Source: Sipunculus nudus | Taxonomy: Eukaryota; Annelida; Sipuncula; Golfingiida; Sipunculidae | Assembly: GCA_026874595.1 (NCBI GenBank) | Contig: CM049306.1 | Span: 6,338,019-6,402,018 of the forward strand | Direction: 5' to 3' | Length of the DNA: 64,000 bases | Shown: piece after piece, positions 41,766 through 54,397 of the stretch | Position numbering within the stretch: position 1 is the stretch's first letter | Layout: every line of letters begins with the position of its first letter | Program-made: the position numbers and the translations under genes | The notes under the pieces: generated by a model | The model's input: only the letters and a program-made list of their open reading frames with translations | What the model was told of the DNA's origin: nothing | Database searches by the model: none

Positions 41766-44700
41766 GCCCGTGCAGGGTGTATGGCTTCTTATGGATTTTC
41801 TTCTGCCCTGGGACACGTATGACCGTGCAGGGTGTATGGCTTCTTATGGATTTTCTTCTGCCCTGGGACACGTGTGACCGTGCAGGGTGTATGGCTTCTT
41901 ATGGATTTTCTTCTGCCCTGGGACACGTATGACCGTGCAGGGTGTATGGCTTCTTATGGATTTTCTTCTGCCCTGGGACACGTATGACCGTGCAGGGTGT
42001 ATGGCTTCTTATGGATTTTCTTCTGCCCTGGGACACGTATGACCGTGCAGGGTGTATGGCTTCTTATGGATTTTCTTCTGCCCTGGGACACGTATGACCG
42101 TGCAGGGTGTATGGCTTCTTATGGATTTTCTTCTGCCCTGGGGCACGTATGACCGTGCAGGGTGTATGGCTTCTTATGGATTTTCTTCTGCCCTGGGACA
42201 CGTGTGACCGTGCAGTGTGCATGGCTTCTTATGGATTTTCTTCTGCCCTGGGACACGTATGACCGTGCAGGGTGCATGGCTTCTTATGGATTTTCTTCTG
42301 CACTGGGACACGTGTGACCGTGCAGGGTGTATGGCTTCTTATGGATTTTCTTCTGCCCTGGGACACGTGTGACCGTGCAGGGTGTATGGCTTCTTATGGA
42401 TTTTCTTCTGCCCTGGGACACGAATGACCGTGCAGGGTGTATGGCTTCTTATGGATTTTCTTCTGCCCTGGGACACGAATGACCGTGCAGGGTGTATGGC
42501 TTCTTATGGATTTTCTTCTGCCCTGGGACACGTATGACCGTGCAGGGTGTATGGCTTCTTATGGGTTTTATTCTGCCCTGGGACACGTATGACCGTGCAG
42601 GGTGTATGGCTTCTTCTGGATTTTCTTCTGCCCAGGGACACGTTCGACCGTGCAGGGTGTATGGCTTCTTATGGATTTTCTTCTGCCCTGGGACACGTAT
42701 GACCGTGCAGGGTGTATGACTTCTTATGGATTTTATTCTGCCCTGGGACACGTATGACCGTGCAGGGTGTATGGCTTCTTATGGATTTTCTTCTGCCCTG
42801 GGACACGTATGACCGTGCAGGGTGTATGGCTTCTTATGGATTTTCTTCTGCCCTGGGACACGTATGACCGTGCAGGGTGTATGGCTTCTTATGGATTTTC
42901 TTCTGCCCTGGGACACGTGTGACCGTGCAGGGTGTATGGCTTCTTATGGATTTTCTTCTGCCCTGGGACACGTATGACCGTGCAGGGTGTATGGCTTCTT
43001 ATGGATTTTCTTCTGCCCTGGGACACGTATGACCGTGCAGGGTGTATGGCTTCTTATGGATTTTCTTCTGCCCTGGGACACGTATGACCGTGCAGGGTGT
43101 ATGGCTTCTTATGGATTTTCTTCTGCCCTGGGACACGTATGACCGTGCAGGGTGTATGGCTTCTTATGGATTTTCTTCTGCCCTGGGGCACGTATGACCG
43201 TGCAGGGTGTATGGCTTCTTATGGATTTTCTTCTGCCCTGGGACACGTGTGACCGTGCAGGGTGCATGGCTTCTTATGGATTTTCTTCTGCCCTGGGACA
43301 CGTATGACCGTGCAGGGTGCATGGCTTCTTATGGATTTTCTTCTGCACTGGGACACGTGTGACCGTGCAGGGTGCATGGCTTCTTATGGATTTTCTTCTG
43401 CCCTGGGACACGTGTGACCGTGCAGGGTGTATGGCTTCTTATGGATTTTCTTCTGCCCTGGGACACGAATGACCGTGCAGGGTGTATGGCTTCTTATGGA
43501 TTTTCTTCTGCCCTGGGACACGAATGACCGTGCAGGGTGTATGGCTTCTTATGGATTTTCTTCTGCCCTGGGACACGTATGACCGTGCAGGGTGTATGGC
43601 TTCTTATGGGTTTTATTCTGCCCTGGGACACGTATGACCGTGCAGGGTGTATGGCTTCTTATGGATTTTCTTCTGCCCAGGGACACGTTCGACCGTGCAG
43701 GGTGTATGGCTTCTTATGGATTTTCTTCTGCCCTGGGACACGTATGACCGTGCAGGGTGTATGGCTTCTTATGGATTTTCTTCTGCCCTGGGACACGTAT
43801 GACCGTGCAGGGTGTATGGCTTCTTATGGATTTTCTTCTGCCCTGGGACACGTATGACCGTGCAGGGTGTATGGCTTCTTATGGATTTTCTTCTGCCCTG
43901 GGACACGTATGACCGTGCAGGGTGTATGGCTTCTTATGGATTTTCTTCTGCCCTGGGACACGTATGACCGTGCAGGGTGTATGGCTTCTTATGGATTTTC
44001 TTCTGCCCTGGGACACGTATGACCGTGCAGGGTGTATGGCTTCTTATGGATTTTCTTCTGCCCTGGGACACGTATGACCGTGCAGGGTGTATGGCTTCTT
44101 ATGGATTTTTTTCTGCCCTTGGACACGTATGACCGTGCAGGGTGTATGGCTTCTTATGGATTTTCTTCTGCCCTGGGACACGAATGACCGTGCAGGGTGT
44201 ATGGCTTCTTATGGATTTTCTTCTGCCCTGGGACACGTATGACCGTGCAGGGTGTATGGCTTCTTATGGATTTTTTTCTGCCCTGGGACACGTATGACCG
44301 TGCAGGGTGTATGGCTTCTTATGGATTTTTTTCTGCCCTGGGACACGTATGACCGTGCAGGGTGTATAGCTTCTTATGGATTTTTTTTCTGCCTGGGACA
44401 CGTATGACCGTGCAGGGTGTATGGCTTCTTATGGATTTTTTTTCTGCCTGGGACACGTATGACCGTGCAGGGTGTATGGCTTCTTATGGATTTTTTTCTG
44501 CCCTTGGACACGTATGACCGTGCAGGGTGTATGGCTTCTTATGGATTTTCTTCTGCCCTGGGACACGAATGACCGTGCAGGGTGTATGGCTTCTTATGGA
44601 TTTTCTTCTGCCCTGGGACACGTATGACCGTGCAGGGTGTATGGCTTCTTATGGATTTTTTTTCTGCCTGGGACACGTATGACCGTGCAGGGTGTATGGC

Positions 44701-46174
44701 TTCTTATGGATTTTTTTCTGCCCTTGGACACGTATGACCGTGCAGGGTGTATGGCTTCTTATGGATTTTCTTCTGCCCTGGGACACGAATGACCGTGCAG
44801 GGTGTATGGCTTCTTATGGATTTTTTTCTGCCCTTGGACACGTATGACCGTGCAGGGTGTATGGCTTCTTATGGATTTTCTTCTGCCCTGGGACACGAAT
44901 GACCGTGCAGGGTGTATGGCTTCTTATGGATTTTCTTCTGCCCTGGGACACGTATGACCGTGCAGGGTGTATGGCTTCTTATGGATTTTTTTTCTGCCTG
45001 GGACACGTATGACCGTGCAGGGTGTATGGCTTCTTATGGATTTTTTTCTGCCCTTGGACACGTATGACCGTGCAGGGTGTATGGCTTCTTATGGATTTTC
45101 TTCTGCCCTGGGACACGAATGACCGTGCAGGGTGTATGGCTTCTTATGGATTTTCTTCTGCCCTGGGACACGTATGACCGTGCAGGGTGTATGGCTTCTT
45201 ATGGATTTTTTTCTGCCCTGGGACACGTATGACCGTGCAGGGTGTATGGCTTCTTATGGATTTTTTTCTGCCCTGGGACACGTATGACCGTGCAGGGTGT
45301 ATGGCTTCTTATGGATTTTTTTTCTGCCTGGGACACGTATGACCGTGCAGGGTGTATGGCTTCTTATGGATTTTTTTTCTGCCTGGGACACGTATGACCG
45401 TGCAGGGTGTATGGCTTCTTATGGATTTTTTTCTGCCCTTGGACACGTATGACCGTGCAGGGTGTATGGCTTCTTATGGATTTTCTTCTGCCCTGGGACA
45501 CGAATGACCGTGCAGGGTGTATGGCTTCTTATGGATTTTCTTCTGCCCTGGGACACGTATGACCGTGCAGGGTGTATGGCTTCTTATGGATTTTCTTCTG
45601 CCCTGGGACACGTATGACCGTGCAGGGTGTATGGCTTCTTATGGATTTTCTTCTGCCCTGGGACACGTGTGACCGTGCAGGGTGTATGGCTTCTTATGGA
45701 TTTTCTTCTGCCCTGGGACACGTATGACCGTGCAAGGTGTATGGCTTCTTATGGATTTTCTTCTGCCCTGGGACACGTATGACCGTGCAGGGTGTATGGC
45801 TTCTTATGGATTTTTTTTCTGCCTGGGACACGTATGACCGTGCAGGGTGTATGGCTTCTTATGGATTTTTTTTCTGCCTGGGACACGTATGACCGTGCAG
45901 GGTGTATGGCTTCTTATGGATTTTTTTTCTGCCTGGGACACGTATGACCGTGCAGGGTGTATGGCTTCTTATGGATTTTTTTTCTGCCTGGGACACGTAT
46001 GACCGTGCAGGGTGTATGGCTTCTTATGGATTTTTTTTCTGCCTGGGACACGTGTGACCGTGCATGGTGTATGGCTTCTTATGGATTTTTTTTCTGCCTG
46101 GGACACGTATGACCGTGCAGGGTGTATGGCTTCTTATGGATTTTTTTTCTACCTGGGACACGTATGACCGTGCA
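41766..46174. repeat. 55-bp minisatellite, about 80 copies, derived from the LINE RT gene
   Basis: Unit: GACCGTGCAGGGTGTATGGC + TTCTTATGGATTTTCTTCTG + CCCTGGGACACGTAT. Units keep exact register: the same word at 41821 and 46111 lies 78 x 55 bp apart. Left and middle units carry CTTCTGCCCTGGG; right-hand units increasingly TTTTCTGCCTGGG. On the minus strand the unit encodes, in one frame, RVPGQKKIHKKPYTLHGH, which joins both flanking LINE segments in order. A 19-unit block (1045 bp) is duplicated, e.g. GCACTGGG at 42300 and 43345, CCCAGGGACACGTTCG at 42631 and 43676. Open frames of 75-106 codons are by-products. Confidence 0.95.
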
Positions 46175-46900
46175 CGTTTCTCGGGGGAAACTCATCTGCC
46201 TTTTTCTCTCCCTGCTTCCTTGATGTTAAATCATATTGTAAGCATCAACATCGTCCGCCCCGTCTGGTTCGTCGGAATAGGAGACAATCTTCCGCAAACA
46301 ACCGAGCACTAGAGGTAGTTGTTTCTGGGAGGTCGTTTATGTAAGCCAAAAATAGTAATGCACCCGGGACCGTACCCTGTGGTAGCCCAGATACTACTTC
46401 AAGAGGGTCTGACTTGTCTGACTTGACTGGGATCTGTTTGTCTAGAAACTCTTTATACCTTTATACAGTTTAGAGAGTTATCTCGCACTCCATAGAAATC
46501 CATCTGATGTAGTAGTCTGGCATGCGGGACCTTATCTAAGACTTTTGCAAAATCTATAAAGATGATGTCTGTCTGGCCATCCTTCCTGTCCTTTAATATA
46601 TCATTTAATGTTATGAGGAGTTGATATTCACAAGATTGTTTATTCATTAAACCATTTTGCTCATCGCAAAGAATTTGAAATTTCTCAAAGTGTATCATGA
46701 TTGAACTATGCACTATGTGTTCTAAAATATTACATGTAACAGGATAGGTGACATCGGAAGGTAGTTTGACCTAGTTTCTTTTCCCCCTTCCTTACAGACC
46801 GTAACTATGGTCCTATTTTCCAGTCATCCGGTAGAGTGATGTGCTACAATTCAAAGACAGTCGTGGCGCCACACAGAAGAGAACTGCAGTAATATAAATT
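46175..46900 (-). pseudogene. CR1/Jockey-type LINE reverse transcriptase, N-terminal and palm part
   Basis: Minus strand, 5' to 3': a 'LPDDW' motif, then HFEKFQILCDEQNGLMNKQS, CEYQLLITLNDI, DIIFIDFAKVLDKVPHARLL (first catalytic Asp), HQMDFYGVRD, then in another frame LEVVSGLPQGTVPGALLFLA, YINDLPETT and ARLFAEDCLLFR. The expected catalytic 'FADD' reads FAED. It ends MSFPRETCTVIRVPG running into the minisatellite. Stops and frame breaks occur near 46440 and 46750. Sequence to about 47150 is probably upstream LINE sequence (DFQPIYITAVLF) but too diverged to delimit. Confidence 0.88.
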
Positions 46901-47193
46901 GGTTGAAAATCTTGAACGATAACACTGCGGATGAGTACGGAAGGGGACTTGTACCCTGGCAACACTTTTATCACCCTTTTGTTCACAACTGTTTTCAAAC
47001 CTAATGATAAGAATTCTCCCCAGATGGCAGTGTTCGCTGGTATTAGCTTATTCATTGTCTCGACGATTAACACTTTTTTAAGCTTTATGCAGGGTGACGA
47101 GTAAAGTCTATTCCAAGCTGGAAAAAATGGAATTTTACAATGTACCAATTAATCTAACCAAAGTTACAGTAAGGGGGAAGAGCTGGCCTCCGT

Positions 47194-47231
<38 letters not shown>

Positions 47232-48743
47232 AATTGGATGTTTTTAAATGAACTGAACAGAAAATAAACAGAACGATTCATAATTAACGAGCAGGAACCT
47301 GAACGTGTTCACCCGGATAAAGAAGTACACACGGGTGTTGTGTTGTCGAGCCTGATTAATGGTGATACAAGCCCCGGAAACAGCCGAGTCAGCTAACAGG
47401 AAAATAACAAAGAATACAGCAGGTTTTATACTCAGATCCAGGCAGGGTGGTCTCCCCCGTGTACCACACGATAACGAGGTGCTTTCTTACTAAATGTAAC
47501 TGGAATGATAAACGTCTTCCAGGGTTTATTTATTTTGGCGGCAGCCTGTATCTATCACGTGTTTTTGTTACTACTGTCCTTATGGCACCTGAAAAAAAAT
47601 ACAATTTAATCCTAAAGACATTATTGCCTGTCTATTTGTAGGGTCCGTGCCAGACTCTAACTCATATCTAGACAGGTCTTGGTAAAGATCCTATGTCCTG
47701 AAGTAAATAACTGCCAACAACATGGTGACAATGCTAGTTTTAGTTTCGCGAAACTGAATGTTAAAGGTCGAAGAAAAAAGTATTTTACATTGAATGAATA
47801 TATATGTATATATACGAATGTGTGTGTTGTGTGTGTGTGTGTGTGTGTAACGCTGAGAACTTATATATATATATATACAGGGCTTTCAATAGGAAGAATA
47901 TTTGAAGGGAAGAAATGTTGGCTGGTCACATGGGAATAAGGGAGCGTCCCACTGGCAGGTGTGTCAATTTGAGTTGTTTAAACTTTGTTTTTTTTTATAC
48001 CAAGGGCTTGTTATTTAAAAACAGCAACACAGACTTTTTTTTGCTATCGTAACAAACTTTGTGATGACTATTATTCTTGTTCGCTTTGTGGAAAATTAAT
48101 TACCTATTCAATTTTTCTGAGAATTAGTAATAACCCTTCAGTGCCGGCCTTCTTGTGCTCATTTGCACAAACATTGTCAAAGAGTGTATGCGAGTTGTTT
48201 TGATTTGAGGAATCAGTGTATAACACCGCACATATGTCAGTTAATCACGTAGAACATGTTTCCAGAAGCATTACATTTAGTCATATGGAAGAGTTCGGGA
48301 TTACGATACAATCATCGATCAAATGATTATAAACATCAGCCGGTTAAGGTTAATAATTTATGTTAAGTGATCATGTTCAGGGTGTCCAGAGTGATTGTCA
48401 TGACATGGTCTTCATAACGTGGAGGTCAAGGGGACGGGCCAAGTTCACAGGCTTACGTTTCACTAGGCATATGGTAATCATATTATTAATCAAACATTTT
48501 GAAAATAAAATGAAATTCGCGTCGTACAGGTTAACTGTAGGTTTATATTTGTGAAAGATTGAAGAGTTGTCACCAGGACTGTAACTGTACCCGACAGAAT
48601 TAGAAAAACATACACATACACATATAGAAACAGGTTATACGCGGGTCCAAATCAACTGTCCTTCGATTTTAAACTCCCATGAGAGGAAGCTCTCACTTTA
48701 CTGATGCGACCCCTGAATATAATTTTATAATTAATGCCTTTCT
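46901..48743. other. No host gene; possible LINE remnant and microsatellites
   Basis: 46901-47150 may be decayed LINE. (GA)n lies at 47196-47228, (TG)n at 47819-47849, (TA)n at 47863-47877. Frames in 47447-48554 show no family features. Confidence 0.45.
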
Positions 48744-49703
48744 AGCTGAGCTTACTGAAATTCAAGTGAGGTATAAAAATGGCGCTTTGTCAATCGCCCG
48801 TCCGGCCTTCCGTTAGCAAGGCACAAATCGTAACCGCTGACCCTAGAAGTTTCTAAACGAACATCCATGGTCACAAAGACCTATATCCTATGAGCTATAC
48901 GGCTTGTATACGTAAGTATGCCTAGAATAATTAAAAATTTAATATAAAACCTCCAGTAACTGTTAATTTATGCATAACTGCCATGAATCTTGCCTTGGAA
49001 TTATGACCGTGACTAGTTTTGTTGGTAACTGGTGGCGCCACCTGTTTTATTCTTATTTTTAAGATTATTTTTTTTTCTATTTTTGAAACTGTCAAATGAC
49101 ATTAATCATATATTCACTGTGTTTAGTGTGTTTATTGCTCTTTAGCGGATGCCTTATGGTAATTACCTTCTCTATTCATTTGTTGGTCTATATGTCCATC
49201 CGTCCGGCCACAAATTAGTTCCAGATGATTGAATTTAGGGTCACAACGTAAAAGATCAGGGTCACCAGAGCCATCCAATCACAAATTAGTTTATGGACAA
49301 TAACTCCGGTTTTGATTGGAATATTGGTTTCAAACTTGGCATATATTTAGCCCACCACTGAAGTAAAAACCCATAATTTTGATTTTGGGGTCATGAGATC
49401 AAAGGTCAAGGTCACTGGACCCACTTCTTTCAAAAGATTGTGGAATCATTTTAAGTCATTTTTTTATCACAAACCTTCCATCTTCATACTAGGCTCAACT
49501 GCTAATAGGGGAGGTTTCTTTTAAGGAGGTAACCTGGTCAGAGGTCAAGGACCCTGGACCCACTTTTTAAAATACTGCTATGAAAATCAAAATGGTGCAT
49601 AGTAGGTTCTCAGATTTTAAAGTCACAAGGTCAAGGGTAAAAAGCTCATAAAAATATCCTTATAGACAAATTTAGCTGAGCGTCAAAACCCAAGTGTTAC
49701 TAG
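48744..49703 (+). mobile_element. Modular element of the AGCTGAGC family, third copy (diverged)
   Basis: Starts AGCTGAGCTTACTGAAATTC, head GCCCGTCCGGCCTTCCGTTA, one GGTGGCGCCACCTG landmark (49031), ends AATTTAGCTGAGCGTC with a poor hairpin and CTAG (49700-49703). Inside, 49180-49680 carries CCATCCGTCCGGCCACAAAT and AAGGTCAAGGTCACTGGACC-type words, which look like a second element fused or nested. Confidence 0.65.
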
Positions 49704-50150
49704 TTATTGATCCAGCAGATTTAATTCTGCATAATAACTTTTTAATATTTTAATGTGATGAAAATTTAGTTTTAGCACGTGATGGGGGTCATGTGTGTAA
49801 CGTTTCCTCAAGAAGGGTCCATGGTGAGTTGAAGCTTTGTCCGACTGGTTATTCCCAAAAGTGAAAAAAAACTTATCAAATAGAAAACCACGGCGATATT
49901 GAGTTGAGCAATCTAAACCTCCGTGCATACTTAAAGGTATCATGTCTCTAGGAAAGAATCAAACAAATCGTTACATATGTCGATGCTTTCTAACAGCAAT
50001 AGCCATATTCTAAAAAATCAGCTTTCTGCTTAATCTCCCTGTTGCATTTCTGCCCGCAGACAAACTTGATCACATGGGTTTTATGATTGCTACTTCTGTC
50101 GTGCAAGTCGCAGGAATCGACCGCGGTCATCAGAGAGATGGTATTTTGCA
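49704..50150. other. No feature seen
   Basis: AT-rich; no exon with both splice sites and a protein signature. Confidence 0.35.
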
Positions 50151-50965
50151 CAGATTACAGACTGGAGTATCAAGTGAGAGTCTGGCCGTGTCGAATGTTG
50201 CTGACCGGGGTCATAAAACTCGCTGCTTAAAGAAAACAGAGACGCCGCTGATAAGCCCCGCGCTAATTGTTACAGCGCGAGAGATCCCCTTCGGCGTGAC
50301 TTCGGAACATCTCGTTAATTCCCAGCTGCGGTAAACATGGGCGATAATACGAGAACAACGCCGTCAGTGACAGAGCAGGCGATGGCTCACTGTTATCCAT
50401 CAAAATGAAAGTCATCCGGTCATAAACGTCAAAATATTTAGTTATCGACGGAATCCTATAATACAAGGCTAATTATTCATAAAAGTCAAAAGTGTGGGAA
50501 CTGATAATATTTTTTAATTCCGAATTTATTCAGGGAAAGTAAGGTTTACTTTTACCAGTCGTCCGTCATGAATCACGGTAGAAGTTTATGCTGAGTGACC
50601 GCATCTATCCCAAAATCGATCCAGTGATTCCTCAACACAAGACCTCTCCAGATACATTTGTAACGCATAATTCTTGACAAAACAAACCATTTGCGCATTC
50701 ATAATTCCGGTCAATGTTATTCCAGTGATTTACCGCTCAGCTACTGGATATATCGCTCTCCGCTTCAGCGAGCTACAGCGGACCGCGGAAGTAACATCTA
50801 GCAGGCTCGCTTTATCAAAGGCCGTGCCGCCCGCTGCGCCTGACACCCCGGCACAATAGGCGCACAATAGAGTTAATGGGCTCTATCAGGTCTTAATTGC
50901 AATTAGGGCACGACTGACACTAGAGGCTTCTGACAGTTGATACTCCAGTCTGTAATCTCCTTGGA
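50151..50965. other. GC-richer segment bounded by a 22-bp inverted repeat
   Basis: AGATTACAGACTGGAGTATCAA-type sequence at about 50152-50173 recurs inverted at about 50938-50960 (TTGATACTCCAGTCTGTAAT). The interior is GC-richer and non-repetitive, with weakly similar inverted blocks. No exon recognised. It could be a small decayed transposon or a regulatory segment. Confidence 0.4.
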
Positions 50966-51804
50966 ATAAACATTGCAGTGCAATTTTCAAAGACTCAAAC
51001 TAAGCCGTAAATACACGACTTGGAAGGCATTTGTATAGGACTGGTAAGACTAACTTGATTCGTGATACAGGCCATACGGAGGAATGTACTGCAGGGTCAT
51101 CCATCCTGTTTCATTGATATCGCTGTAAACAGCCGATAATCTCAACATAGGGGACGAGAGATGAATTAACACAAGATAATACATGCCAAAGTGTATATCC
51201 GTCTCTATGGTAACGACTCATTTCCTGGATTCTGTTCAAGTTGACTATTATCTGATACCCGCTCAAGCCGTGCCTATTTTCCTGCGTACAGAAATTCAAC
51301 AGACATGCAGGGGGATTTTCCAATATTCTGAGATATAAAGGAATTTTTTCTCGCACATGGTAGGGGTTGTTAAAAGGTCTACTAAAACAGCTAAATATTG
51401 GCTTGGTTTTTGTCAAGTGACAGCGTACTTTAGGCCATGTGGCGTTGTTAGAATGGCGAAAATATTTGCATCCTCATGCAACGTTACAGTGTCCTCCATA
51501 TAAAATGTACTATATTGTCAGAACTGGCGCAAGTCATGCCACAGATAATATATGCTAGACAAAGGCATGTATTAAATTAGACCCCTTTACAATCATTATC
51601 ATACGCGGACACTGCTGAGACATCAATCAATTTCTATCCATTAACTAAATTACATTATATGCATAATCCTTTGTGAATCGAGTGGGCCGGAAAGATTTTT
51701 AAGTACAAAAACTGTGTGCGCCATTGGTATCATTTTCTTAGAAGAACGAAATGAGTCACTCTAACACTCCGTGATTACGTGCAAAACAATAGTTTTTTTT
51801 TTCT

Positions 51805-51984
51805 ATGGGTGAGCGGAGAGATCTGAAATGGTTATTGGGCCCAGGCCTGTCACAGCAGTGCGATACTGGTCGGTATCACGCTCACAGCCACGCAAGGCGG
51901 GGCGGGAACCACAAGCGGGCTGTAAGGCTGCTGGTCAGGCTGTTACAGGCGGAACGGTCGCTGGATAAGACAGGAAGCAAGATA
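51805..51984 (+). CDS. Exon-like segment ending in a strong donor (unrecognised)
   Basis: A GC-rich open stretch from ATG (51805), about 60 codons, ending GATAAG|GTAAGTTA, close to the consensus donor. It is preceded by AT-rich DNA and a T10 run. The peptide is Arg/His-rich with no recognised domain (LVRLLQAERSLDKTGS near the end). It could be a first coding exon or a non-coding first exon of a gene running right. The next candidate exon on this strand is at 54042. Confidence 0.3.
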
Positions 51985-52039
51985 AGGTAAGTTACTGTTT
52001 GACCATTCATATCAGGAGTAAAATTCAGTCTCCACCTCA

Positions 52040-52638
52040 GTCTCTGTCCGTCTCTTTCTCTCCTTCCCTCTCTCACTCTCTCTCACACACACACAGACAC
52101 ACGAAAACATTTTCGCACATGTAAAAGTAGCTGTAAAATGAGTTTGCCCGCATCCCCTCCCCCCTTACGTAAATCCCGGATAAACCCCTGATTATATGTT
52201 TATAAAGAGCGGTGTTTATTGAGTTTATGTTGTTTCGTTTCAACAAGTTTATCCTGATCTGTATCTGCAGCATGATACTACATAAAACCACAGTGCAGCT
52301 TCTTAAATATACTGATATGTAATTACAATTTATTATGTAACATTACATATTCATTATCAGAGGACTCTAACATGATTTCCTTTCCTTATTTGTTAAAATA
52401 ATTATAGCTTTAAACACTTGAAATCTGACTTCATAAGTCGCTATCGTTCCCATTTTCTTAATTACACACGTACACATGAAAACAACAATATACATGTACT
52501 AAACTTATACACAACTTGCCATGGGTCGTTTTTTAACTAACTAGCTCTATACGATTACTTATAGCCTCTCAGCTGCGACTTAAATACCAACTTTCTGGTT
52601 TTCGAAATATCATAAGTTGCGGTTATATTTGATATTTT

Positions 52639-52698
<60 letters not shown>

Positions 52699-52699
52699 G

Positions 52700-52737
<38 letters not shown>

Positions 52738-53217
52738 GGATGCTCCGGTCACGGTCCGCGGAAAAAAATTTAATCATTATTGTTTACAAAACTAAATCAA
52801 CAGAGTGTGCGTGATGGTGTGTGTGTTTGATGGTGTGAGTGTGTGTGTGTGTGTGATGGTGTGTGTGTGTCGTGCCTGGAATAACTGTTAACAAATTTTA
52901 AATATTACACCCGCTCTCGCTTGATGTTCTGATTACAAAGGGACTCCAGTTCTCGTTTGTCTGGGTCTTGGCCCTGTTCTGAGCCGGTGTTATGACTGGG
53001 TATAGGCGAATTTCACGGGACATTTTGGTCAATGCAAACGGTGACCACCATAAATTAACTGCGACTTAGTCTGTCTGTGACGCTGTCTTGTAAATTTCAT
53101 GAAATGACGGTATAACCCAAGATATTCTATGCTCAAATTATGTTTCATTTTATAAATATTGCTTACACCAAGAGTCATGACGGGTTAACGGTTTATGAAA
53201 TAGGAATGTATTCACCT

Positions 53218-53259
<42 letters not shown>

Positions 53260-53264
53260 TATAT

Positions 53265-53307
<43 letters not shown>

Positions 53308-53555
53308 TAAGCTAATCCATAAACCGTTTTAGAATTCTTTCAGTTTGGTTTGAACTCCGTCTCAAGAGTAAGTTGAGACACATACGTACCTCTAGTGAAG
53401 TGTTCTGTCCGGGAATGTTGAGGTTTTATGGTTAACCAGAAACGCACGTTATACACATGTCTTTGTAAATAACACCATGACTCAGTGAACTGTCACCCAG
53501 CCGGCTCATGTCAACCTGGCTCAAGGCTGAATGATTAACACAGGGCTGATGAATA

Positions 53556-53605
<50 letters not shown>

Positions 53606-53610
53606 CTATA
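52040..53610. repeat. Microsatellite-rich stretch: (TC/CA), (TA), (TG), (GA), (TC)
   Basis: Clusters at 52060-52100 (TC then CA), 52641-52735 (TA), 52806-52870 (TG), 53221-53265 (TA), 53266-53307 (GA) and 53560-53600 (C-run then TC). No coding signal between them. Confidence 0.85.
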
Positions 53611-54041
53611 CCAGACCTGCGACACTTGTGCGAAACTTGTCTCTAATGTTACGCAATAGTTTCCTAAAATCAGACGCGCAAACAGTGGAAGAATGGAATG
53701 AGTCACTTAAAGTAAAATGTGTTATACTCAACCCGGGGTTTGTGTTACCAACACGAGTCAGATAGCTTCCTATTTTATCAAGGACTGGTCTAATTAATTA
53801 AAAATAAATAATTCTTTTCCGCTTGCCGATAAATAAAAGAAAGTACAGTGATTGATCATCTATCACAATATGTTGAAATTAATTAATAGGAATGACTTTA
53901 TTTTATTGAAGTTGACTCAGTCGCCGGTCAAGCCATCCTTACCCTTCAAAGTGAAAAAGCATCATATCAGTCGTTTTTAGATATTTTATTCTCAGAATAG
54001 TATTAGTTGCGTAAAAAGGAATTACTTTTGTCGCAGATACC

Positions 54042-54249
54042 CCCGCATGTGTTTGATCAATTGGTTCACTTGATACACGCGACGGCTGCTCAGTCAAGAT
54101 GCCTGCCCACCCTCGCAAGCTGTCAGATTAAACAGCTTAAAGAAGTCTTTCATACGCTGGCATTCGGTTCAGAACAGAATCCCCATTCACGAACCCTGCT
54201 GAAAATCTACAAGGCCGCCTTAAAACCAACAATTTTGAACCTGGTATAA
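54042..54249 (+). CDS. Terminal-exon-like segment (unrecognised)
   Basis: TTACTTTTGTCGCAG is a good acceptor (ends about 54038). The following frame reads IPPHVFDQLVHLIHATAAQS, CLPTLASCQIKQLKEVFHTL and ends TILNLV with TAA at 54247-54249. It looks protein-like and is GC-richer than its surroundings, but I recognise no family and the polypyrimidine tract is short. It could be the last exon of a gene beginning near 51805; unproven. Confidence 0.3.
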
Positions 54250-54397
54250 GATCACACAGTGACGCACAACCGACAGCAGGTCTATTTTTATTCCAAAGAT
54301 AAGGAGACCTCGTGAGGAACACATAGCCACAGTTATCTGACTGAGCTGCGCCGCTTGTTAATATATTATTTTATGCATATCTTGCCGCCAGCACACT

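Noticed and set aside
42449-43857. Repeat proteins encoded by the 55-bp array (75-106 codons on both strands)
   Set aside because: Frames arise from three-unit periodicity (3 x 55 bp); both strands and several phases are open by chance.
41766-46174. CRISPR-like array
   Set aside because: Units are contiguous 55-bp copies without unique spacers, in an animal genome, and match the flanking LINE coding sequence.
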